Shown piece by piece: positions 1 through 5,234 of a DNA stretch of 14,484 bases; the stretch's first letter is position 1, and every line of letters starts with the position of its first letter. The notes beneath the pieces were generated by a model that did not search any database, was not told the origin of the DNA, and saw only the letters and a program-made list of their open reading frames with translations. The translations under genes and the position numbers were made by a program. The stretch is from CAVPRW01 sp046727435 [NCBI: bacterium] (GTDB lineage: Bacteria; Tectomicrobia; Entotheonellia; J063). The DNA is taken from assembly GCA_046727435.1 (NCBI GenBank), contig JBKPCR010000391.1, positions 1-14,484 on the forward strand, in the 5' to 3' direction.

Positions 1-193
1 CATCCACCAGAGCTTCGTCGTCCGTGGCTTGGATCCAGAGATGTCCGTCTGACAGGCCGATACGCTCCACCGCCCCTTGGGCGAGCCGGGTCTCTTCCGG
101 CCCATCGAGCCGATAGAGGGAGAACTTCAGCGACGAAGAGCCGCTGTTCAGACACAGAATGACGCGTCCATCCAATCGACGCTCAGGCTGCAT
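1..193 (-). CDS. ackA: Acetate kinase, N-terminal part (gene runs off the left edge)
   Basis: The 64 codons present encode the start of an acetate kinase, which interconverts acetyl phosphate plus ADP with acetate plus ATP in the cytoplasm. The family signature is visible at residues 12-24 ([13 protein letters not shown]), the first beta strand and phosphate-binding segment of the ASKHA fold; E. coli AckA has LVLNCGSSSLKF at the same place. The ATG at 193 is chosen because TGAGGAA lies just upstream. The start is 33 nt after the phosphoketolase stop on the same strand, so the two are almost certainly one operon and act consecutively: phosphoketolase makes acetyl phosphate and this enzyme harvests it as ATP. 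The family is about 400 residues, so most of the protein lies outside the window. Family assignment is firm; whether the remainder is intact cannot be seen. Confidence 0.93.
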   Translation of the reverse strand, partial: MQPERRLDGRVILCLNSGSSSLKFSLYRLDGPEETRLAQGAVERIGLSDGHLWIQATDDEALVD

Positions 194-226
194 GGCTATT
201 CCTCAGGGCCCTTGCGGCATGCGGTC

Positions 227-2593
227 TCATGCGGCGGGCCACTTCCAATCGCGTATCTCCGGCATATCGTCACCGTATTTGGTGATGTACTCTTGGTGAT
301 CGATCAGCCTATCGCGCACCGTCTGCTTAGCATAGGCCGCGAGGTAGCCAAGCTTGGGCACGCGATTGATGACGTCCGCCACTAGGTGGAAACGGTCCAG
401 ATCGTTACGCACCACCATGTCGAACGGCGTCGTGGTGGTACCCTCCTCTTTATAGCCGCGGACGTGGAGGTTCTCGTGGTTCGTCCGGCGGTAGGTGAGA
501 CGGTGGATCAGCCAGGGATAGCCGTGATAGGCGAAAATGATTGGCTTGTCGGTGGTGAACAGGGCGTCGAAGTCTCGATCTGATAGGCCATGAGGATGCT
601 CTTCCACCGGCTGTAGCACCATCAAATCCACTACGTTGACCACCCGAATTTTAAGCTCCGGGACATGTCGGCGCAAGAGATCGACCGCCGCCAGGGTCTC
701 CAGGGTGGGAATGTCGCCGCAGCAGGCCATCACCACATCGGGTTCCGCGCCTTTGTCATTGCTGGCCCACTCCCAGATGCCGATGCCGGCGGTGCAGTGC
801 TTGACGGCTGCGTCCATGTCCAGGTACTGCAAGGCTGGTTGCTTGCCCGCAACGATGACATTAACGTAATTGCGGCTGCGCAGACAATGATCGGTGACGG
901 AGAGCAGGGTGTTGGCATCGGGAGGAAAGTACACCCGGATCACACCGGCTTTCTTGTTCACCACATGATCGATGAAGCCCGGGTCCTGATGGGAAAATCC
1001 GTTGTGGTCCTGGCGCCAGACATGCGAGCTCAGTAGGTAGTTCAGCGAGGCGATCGGCCGCCTCCAGGGAATCTCCTTGCTGGTCACATCGAGCCACTTC
1101 GCATGTTGGTTGAACATAGAATCGACGATGTGCACAAAGGCCTCGTAGGTGTTAAACAAACCGTGGCGGCCGGTCAGCAGATAGCCTTCCAGCCAACCCT
1201 GGCAGGTATGCTCACTGAGGATCTCCATTACCCGTCCGTCGGGGGCCAGGTGGTCATCCTCAGGCATGGTGTCGGCCACCCAGGTGCGCTCCGTCACCTC
1301 AAAGAGAGGGGTGAGCCGGTTCGAGGCCGTCTCGTCGGGGCCAAACACCCGAAAATTCCGCTGCCCCATGTTGAGCTTCACGACATCGCGCAGGAATTCC
1401 CCCATGACGCGCGTCGCCTCTGCGACCACGGCCCCGGGCTTGGGCACGTCGACCGCATAGTCCAAGAAATTGGGCATCTTCAGCTCTTTGAGCAGGATGC
1501 CACCGTTGGCATGGGGATTGGCGCCCATGCGCTGCGAGCCTACGGGGGCTAGTTGGGCGAGCTCGGACCGCAGCGTGCCGTTCCGGTCAAACAGTTCCTC
1601 AGGCTTGTAGCTCTGCATCCAGTCTGCGAGTAGCTTGACGTGCTCTGGCTTCGAGGCCATCTCGGCAAAGGGGACCTGGTGTGAACGCCAGGAGCCCTCG
1701 GTTTTCTGCCCATCAACCTCTTTCGGTCCAGTCCAGCCCTTGGGGGTGCGCAGGATGATCATCGGCCACCGCGGTCGCGTGACCACACCATTGGTGCGCG
1801 CCTGCTGCTGAATGCCACGGATGTCCTCGATCACGGCATCCAGGGTGGCCGCAATCAGCTGATGCATTTTTTCGGGGTCAGCGCCTTCGAGAACATAAGG
1901 CTTGTACCCGTAGCCAATGAACAAGCTTTCCAATTCCTCATGGCTGATGCGGGCCAGCACGGTCGGATTGGCAATTTTGTACCCGTTGAGGTGCAGGATG
2001 GGAACCACGGCACCATCAGTGATCGGGTTAAGAAACTTGTTGGAGTGCCAGGCCGTGGCCAGGGGGCCAGTTTCGGCCTCGCCGTCCCCCACCACGCAGG
2101 CGACGATGAGGTTGGGGTTGTCGAAGGCGGCCCCATATGCATGCGAGAGGGCGTACCCGAGCTCTCCCCCCTCGTGGATGGACCCCGGCGTCTCGGGGGC
2201 TGCATGGCTGGGAATGCCGCCGGGGAAAGAAAACTGTTTGAAGAGCTTTTGTATCCCCTCAGCATCCTGGGAAATATTGGGGTACACCTCGCTGTATGTG
2301 CCCTCCAGGTAAGTGTTGGCGACCATACCCGGTCCCCCATGCCCAGGGCCGCAGATGTAGATCATGTCGAGGTTGTGCTTTTTAATCACGCGATTGAGAT
2401 GTACATAGACGAAGTTCAACCCCGGCGTGGTGCCCCAGTGTCCAAGCAGTCGCGGCTTGATGTGTGCCAAGGTCAGGGGTTCTTGCAGCAAGGGATTGTC
2501 AAGGAGATAAATTTGGCCAACGGACAGGTAATTGGCCGCCCGCCAGTATGCATGCATGACTTCCAGTTCTGATTGAGAAAGCGCCTCAGGCAT
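227..2593 (-). CDS. xfp: Xylulose-5-phosphate/fructose-6-phosphate phosphoketolase
   Basis: This 788-residue protein is a full-length thiamine-diphosphate phosphoketolase. The family cleaves xylulose-5-P (and usually fructose-6-P) with phosphate to give acetyl phosphate and glyceraldehyde-3-P or erythrose-4-P. Visible landmarks are [10 protein letters not shown] (51-60), GPGHGGPG (82-89), [11 protein letters not shown] (128-138), and the ThDP/Mg site [19 protein letters not shown] (169-187). The C-terminal half has the expected phosphoketolase order, ending in the conserved region around [17 protein letters not shown] and [20 protein letters not shown]. Length matches the usual ~790 residues and no frame damage is seen. 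The ATG at 2593 has AAGGAG 7 nt upstream. Acetate kinase follows immediately, completing a phosphoketolase bypass to acetate. Substrate preference (xylulose-5-P only or both sugars) cannot be read from sequence by eye. Confidence 0.97.
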   Translation of the reverse strand: MPEALSQSELEVMHAYWRAANYLSVGQIYLLDNPLLQEPLTLAHIKPRLLGHWGTTPGLNFVYVHLNRVIKKHNLDMIYICGPGHGGPGMVANTYLEGTYSEVYPNISQDAEGIQKLFKQFSFPGGIPSHAAPETPGSIHEGGELGYALSHAYGAAFDNPNLIVACVVGDGEAETGPLATAWHSNKFLNPITDGAVVPILHLNGYKIANPTVLARISHEELESLFIGYGYKPYVLEGADPEKMHQLIAATLDAVIEDIRGIQQQARTNGVVTRPRWPMIILRTPKGWTGPKEVDGQKTEGSWRSHQVPFAEMASKPEHVKLLADWMQSYKPEELFDRNGTLRSELAQLAPVGSQRMGANPHANGGILLKELKMPNFLDYAVDVPKPGAVVAEATRVMGEFLRDVVKLNMGQRNFRVFGPDETASNRLTPLFEVTERTWVADTMPEDDHLAPDGRVMEILSEHTCQGWLEGYLLTGRHGLFNTYEAFVHIVDSMFNQHAKWLDVTSKEIPWRRPIASLNYLLSSHVWRQDHNGFSHQDPGFIDHVVNKKAGVIRVYFPPDANTLLSVTDHCLRSRNYVNVIVAGKQPALQYLDMDAAVKHCTAGIGIWEWASNDKGAEPDVVMACCGDIPTLETLAAVDLLRRHVPELKIRVVNVVDLMVLQPVEEHPHGLSDRDFDALFTTDKPIIFAYHGYPWLIHRLTYRRTNHENLHVRGYKEEGTTTTPFDMVVRNDLDRFHLVADVINRVPKLGYLAAYAKQTVRDRLIDHQEYITKYGDDMPEIRDWKWPAA

Positions 2594-2639
2594 CCCATTC
2601 TCCTTCTCTTCAGGTCACATCGATATGTCTCCATACCAG

Positions 2640-2668
2640 AGATAATGGACCTCCGATGGGCCGTTCAA
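2640..2668 (-). promoter_or_regulatory. Candidate promoter for the xfp-ackA operon
   Basis: On the minus strand, TTGAAC (complement of 2663-2668) is followed after 17 nt by TTATCT (complement of 2640-2645), about 45 nt before the xfp start. The -35 matches TTGACA in four positions, but the -10 is poor, so this is tentative. The -35 lies inside one of two CCGTTCAAG direct repeats listed separately. Confidence 0.3.
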
Positions 2669-2690
2669 GGCCAGCAGTAAACCGTTCAAG
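2661..2690. repeat. Pair of 9-bp direct repeats upstream of xfp
   Basis: CCGTTCAAG occurs at 2661-2669 and again at 2682-2690. The copies are 21 bp apart start to start, about two helical turns, and lie roughly 70-95 bp upstream of the phosphoketolase start. This arrangement is typical of sites bound on one DNA face, so an operator is possible. A nine-base repeat can also arise by chance. Confidence 0.35.
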
Positions 2691-2998
2691 TGTGCGGCCA
2701 TGCGGGTTCTGTCGCCATGTTCATTTTTGCATGTAAGGCCATTTACGGTAGGATCTTTGAACGGCGCTTTCTCTCGTTTGAGATGGGTCAGACGAAACGG
2801 CAGATCACCACGTTTCAGCGCGTCATTGCGGAGCTCTGCTGCGCCCCACACGACTGTGTCTTCATCGACGATCTGCCGTGGAATGTGGCACGAGCGCACA
2901 TGGTTGGCATGCGGGCGACGCAATTCACCTCTGTTGATGCGCTCAAGGGGTTCTTGGCGCAAGAGTATCTCTATACACTGACCGCGGAGCTCTGTTAG
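2690..2998 (+). pseudogene. Remnant of a HAD-superfamily hydrolase (C-terminal part)
   Basis: The open frame encodes about 102 residues whose second half is clearly the C-terminal part of a HAD phosphatase of the haloacid-dehalogenase/epoxide-hydrolase-like type. VFIDDLPWNVARAHMVGM (residues 57-74) is HAD motif IV, and ATQFTSVDALKGFL matches the usual tail. Before it, FLSFEMGQTKRQITTFQRVI corresponds to the motif III region, normally S(Y/H)E(V/L)G..KPDP.IF. The Lys is kept but the following PDP is replaced by RQI. The N-terminal half, with the nucleophilic DxD and the cap, is absent; the frame upstream is stopped by TAA at 2678-2680. There is no convincing ribosome site or ATG at the edge. 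I read this as a decaying fragment, divergent from xfp. A short functional derivative is possible but unlikely. Confidence 0.65.
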
Positions 2999-3098
2999 CA
3001 CGAGCATGGAGCCAGTGCCCTGAAGCACGCAGCATAAAAGAGATCCTCACACCTCCAGACCAACACGATAGGGTAGCCAGCGGGACAAATGAGGTCGT

Positions 3099-3172
3099 AT
3101 CGCAGCTTCCATGCCGCAGGTCCCGCTTGGGGCATTGGGTGAGTATTGGACCTACGGCACGGAAGCTGCGAT
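3099..3172. repeat. Inverted repeat, 25-bp arms
   Basis: Left arm 3099-3123 begins ATCGCAGCTTCC. Right arm 3148-3172 ends GGAAGCTGCGAT. The arms match at 23 of 25 positions around a 24-nt loop. Weaker complementarity (10 of 15) continues outward to about 3084 and 3187. Both mismatches would be G-U wobbles in a minus-strand transcript and A-C clashes in a plus-strand one. No T-run follows on either strand, so this is not a standard intrinsic terminator. A small MITE-like element or an RNA hairpin are the leading ideas. Confidence 0.75.
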
Positions 3173-3329
3173 CAGACGTCATACGTCTTTCCAAGCCTGA
3201 TACGTATTGCCGTTTTTCCTTCTGACCCTGGCAGTGCTGCGCTAGAAGGGGTAACGGGAGGGACACTGCGATGAGACGCCATAACTCACGCGGCGTCGGA
3301 ATTTCCGTAACACCTTTTGGTCCCGGCAG
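3166..3329 (+). repeat. Degenerate direct repeat, ~100-bp period
   Basis: CTGCGATCAGACGTCATA at 3166-3183 recurs as CTGCGATGAGACGCCATA at 3266-3283 (16 of 18). Downstream, the segment starting CCGT at 3210 resembles the one starting CCGT at 3305 (about 17 of 25, both ending GGCAG). A further related piece starts TATTGCCG at 3205 and 3384. The similarity is patchy but collinear, as expected of an old tandem duplication. Confidence 0.45.
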
Positions 3330-3343
3330 TTTCCTGGTACAAT
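3315..3343 (+). promoter_or_regulatory. Likely sigma-70 promoter with extended -10 for the MOSC gene
   Basis: TTTTGG (3315-3320) and TACAAT (3338-3343) are separated by exactly 17 nt. The -10 is preceded by TG plus one base (TGGTACAAT), the extended -10 pattern that tolerates a weak -35. Transcription would begin near 3350, leaving a leader of about 160 nt before the MOSC start at 3510. Confidence 0.5.
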
Positions 3344-3400
3344 AGGCTCCCGCACCTATCTTGTCCTGGCCATTCTGCCGACATATTGCCGGTTCTACTT

Positions 3401-3496
3401 ATGAGCGGAAATCGTTCAGGCGACCAGGGCAATACTCCTCGTCAGAACATCGTTTGGCAGCGGTCGCGTGATGGGACCTTTGGTTTCAATAGATGA
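3401..3496 (+). CDS. Possible 31-residue leader peptide upstream of the MOSC gene
   Basis: An ATG-started frame of 31 codons lies in the leader between the putative promoter and the MOSC gene. Its TGA (3494-3496) touches the AAGGAGGG ribosome site of the MOSC gene, a geometry that would allow translational coupling. The product would be small and polar, beginning MSGNRSGDQGNTP and ending DGTFGFNR. It has no visible ribosome site of its own and no family that I recognise, so it may well be chance. Confidence 0.2.
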   Translation: MSGNRSGDQGNTPRQNIVWQRSRDGTFGFNR

Positions 3497-3503
3497 AGGA
3501 GGG
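3496..3503 (+). promoter_or_regulatory. Ribosome binding site deciding the MOSC start
   Basis: AAGGAGGG sits 6 nt before the ATG at 3510. The frame is open back to an earlier ATG at 3468, but that codon has no such site and would place this sequence inside the coding region. This favours 3510 as the true start. Confidence 0.85.
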
Positions 3504-3509
3504 TGGCAG

Positions 3510-4385
3510 ATGTCACACGCAACACAATCCCAGCTTGGTGCGGTGGTGTCGCTCTGGCGCTACCCCGTCAAGTCGATGCTGGGCGAGGAGTTGCAGACCG
3601 CCCAGGTGAGGGACTACGGGCTGGTCGGCGATCGTGCCTACGCCTTGCTGGATCGCGCCGATGGCAAGGTCGCTACGGCCAAGAACCCCAGAAAATGGCC
3701 GAATCTCTTCGCGTGCCGGGCCACCTTCATCGAGCCATCCAGCAGCGGCGCGCCGGTGCCTCCGGTCCGCATGACGCTGCCCGATGGCACCATCGTGACC
3801 AGTGCGCAACGCGATTGCCACCAAGCGCTCTCGCAGGCGCTGAACCGTGAGGTGACACTCGCGGCCACCGCGCGCGGCCATGTGGCTGGCGTGCCGTCGT
3901 CCGTGCCCTCGTCTTGGACGGCGCAGGCCGAAGAATACTGGCCGGATATGGAAGGTCTCGACTACCGGGACACCGTCACCGATTTTGCACTCCCACCGGG
4001 GACGTTTTTCGACTGTGCGACGGTCCATCTCCTGACCACCGCCACGCTCAACCGGCTCCGGGACTGCTATCCGCACGGGCGTTTCGAGGTCCAGCGCTTT
4101 CGGCCCAACATCATGGTGGACCCGGTGGAGGGTGCGCAGGGCTTTGTTGAGGATGCCTGGATCGGTCACACACTGGCCATCGGGGACGAGGTGCGCTTAC
4201 ACATTACAGGCCCCTGCGGTCGCTGTGTGATGACCACCTTAGCCCAGGAAACGCTCCCGCAGGATCGTGAGATTTTGCGCACGGCGGTTCAACATCATCA
4301 GGGCCAGGTGGGGGTGTATGCGGCGGTCGTGCGGGGTGGGACGATTCGCCGCGGCGATCGGGTAAGGCTTGGCGCCTACTTGTAG
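3510..4385 (+). CDS. MOSC-domain protein (MOSC N-terminal barrel plus MOSC domain)
   Basis: This 291-residue cytoplasmic protein carries the N-terminal beta-barrel found before MOSC domains: VVSLWRYPVKSMLGEEL at 12-28 and GLVGDRAYALLD at 37-48. A MOSC domain fills the second half. QRFRPNIMVD (195-204) and GPCGRCVMTT (234-243) are its hallmarks, the latter holding Cys236 and Cys239 at the position of the conserved Cys. MOSC proteins are related to the C-terminal domain of molybdenum-cofactor sulfurase and to the mARC/YcbX/YiiM reductases. They bind Moco or carry sulfur on the conserved Cys, often reducing N-hydroxylated compounds. YcbX-type proteins usually add a ferredoxin domain; none is present here, so an electron-transfer partner would be encoded elsewhere. 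Neighbouring genes give no functional hint. Family assignment is firm; substrate is unknown. Confidence 0.92.
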   Translation: MSHATQSQLGAVVSLWRYPVKSMLGEELQTAQVRDYGLVGDRAYALLDRADGKVATAKNPRKWPNLFACRATFIEPSSSGAPVPPVRMTLPDGTIVTSAQRDCHQALSQALNREVTLAATARGHVAGVPSSVPSSWTAQAEEYWPDMEGLDYRDTVTDFALPPGTFFDCATVHLLTTATLNRLRDCYPHGRFEVQRFRPNIMVDPVEGAQGFVEDAWIGHTLAIGDEVRLHITGPCGRCVMTTLAQETLPQDREILRTAVQHHQGQVGVYAAVVRGGTIRRGDRVRLGAYL

Positions 4386-4710
4386 CGGCCTGCAAACAGC
4401 GACCCCCAAACCCGCAAACAAGGAGGCTTTTCGGCTCACATTCCGGGTTTTACGCACTTTGGGTGATGGCGGCACGGCATGGTGTCGACGTTGGTTCCAT
4501 GCCTCTTCATTACATGCCCCCATCGACGCCTCAGCCGCATGCGCCTCGCGGTTGGCGGAACGCTCCCACCGGACGGATGGTGCACCGAGTGCGTTTGCAC
4601 CTGGGGCACGCCTCTCAGGCGCCGCCAGCTCTCTGGCGCGCTTGACATAGGCTTGGACCTCTGCTGCATGCGTTTCGAGCACCTTCAGCACCACATCGCC
4701 CTCCAAAAGA
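4386..4710. other. Gene-free stretch between the MOSC gene and the broken HTH gene
   Basis: Short frames exist on both strands here, but none has a ribosome site together with protein-like composition or a recognisable motif. The longest minus-strand frame (4239-4706) overlaps the 3' end of the MOSC gene and degenerates into arginine- and proline-rich noise. The stretch may hold the lost 5' part of the HTH gene that follows or other unrecognisable debris. No promoter or terminator is convincing. Confidence 0.5.
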
Positions 4711-5061
4711 CGCTATCGCAATCCTGTCATCCTGGCTAAAGAATGGCAGGAGGCCTTAGGAAGTAGAGAGTACAGTAGCCGGGCAGATATCGCCCGACAG
4801 CAAGGCATCTCCCGTGCGAGGGTCACATAAGTGCTACAGCTACTGAACCTGGCTCCCGACGTGCTGAACACTATTGCTGCGCTCGGGGATCCGCTGAGCT
4901 TTCGGACCGTCACGGAACGCGTGCTCAGATCCCTTGTACACCGCTCGGCGGACAAGCAACGTCAAGAGATCAACAGCTTACTCGCCAAGGTCACCACCGA
5001 ACAGAACCTCCAGCTCAACCTTTCCGACCTGAGCTCCCCAAATTCTATAGAAGGTTCTTGA
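4711..5061 (+). pseudogene. Broken helix-turn-helix DNA-binding gene (in-frame TAA)
   Basis: One frame reads continuously from 4711 as RYRNPVILAKEWQEAL, then ADIARQQGISRARVT, then TAA at 4828-4830. It resumes in the same frame with VLQLLNLAPDVLNTIAALGDPL, RTVTERVLRSL and a polar tail to a TGA at 5059-5061. ADIARQQGISRARVTxVLQLLNL is a canonical ParB/Xre-like helix-turn-helix, and Gln is the residue normally found where the stop sits, so a single CAA-to-TAA change explains the break. No start codon with a ribosome site precedes 4711; the same frame has a TAG at 4648-4650, so the 5' end also seems lost or shifted. I recall similar HTH proteins beside serine recombinases, but no recombinase is seen here. 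Reinitiation at GTG 4831 would yield only the part after the recognition helix. Confidence 0.7.
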
Positions 5062-5234
5062 GCAGGCTCAGTTCCTGCGGAGGTGAACGCCGCGATCTCC
5101 TCTTCGGGTGGCTTTATTCGTATCACCGCCACGCGCATAGGCAAATGGTATTCGGGGCTCCTGCTCAGGTAGGATCTCGGCAGGAAGAGACGGGAATCAC
5201 TCATCAGCAGGCCATGTCAGAAGGGCGTGTGGAA

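Larger units (their letters stand above)
2999..3400. other. Gene-free stretch with degenerate repeats
   Basis: No coding frame in this ~400-bp stretch resembles a protein. It holds a long imperfect inverted repeat (core 3099-3172), degenerate direct repeats at about 100-bp spacing, and near its right end a likely promoter for the MOSC gene. The composition is less GC-rich than the flanking genes. This fits old mobile or repetitive DNA, but no transposase remnant is recognisable. Confidence 0.5.

Noticed and set aside
1862-2572. Long plus-strand frame opposite the phosphoketolase gene
   Set aside because: A GC-rich antisense shadow of a secure gene, without motif or ribosome site.
2615-2701. 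28-residue minus-strand frame ending just before xfp
   Set aside because: Protein-like ending (EVHYLWYGDISM), but no ribosome site; it overlaps the candidate xfp promoter and repeats.
3350-3509. MOSC leader as a molybdenum-cofactor riboswitch
   Set aside because: I see none of the conserved stems of that riboswitch; the leader looks unstructured.
4239-4706. Minus-strand frame of 155 codons overlapping the end of the MOSC gene
   Set aside because: Its first ~30 codons look mildly protein-like (VLKVLETHAAEVQAYVKRARELAA), but it starts at TTG without a ribosome site, becomes Arg/Pro-rich, and overlaps a secure gene.
5062-5078. GCAGG/CCTGC hairpin after the broken HTH gene
   Set aside because: Five-bp stem and no T-run; not a credible terminator.
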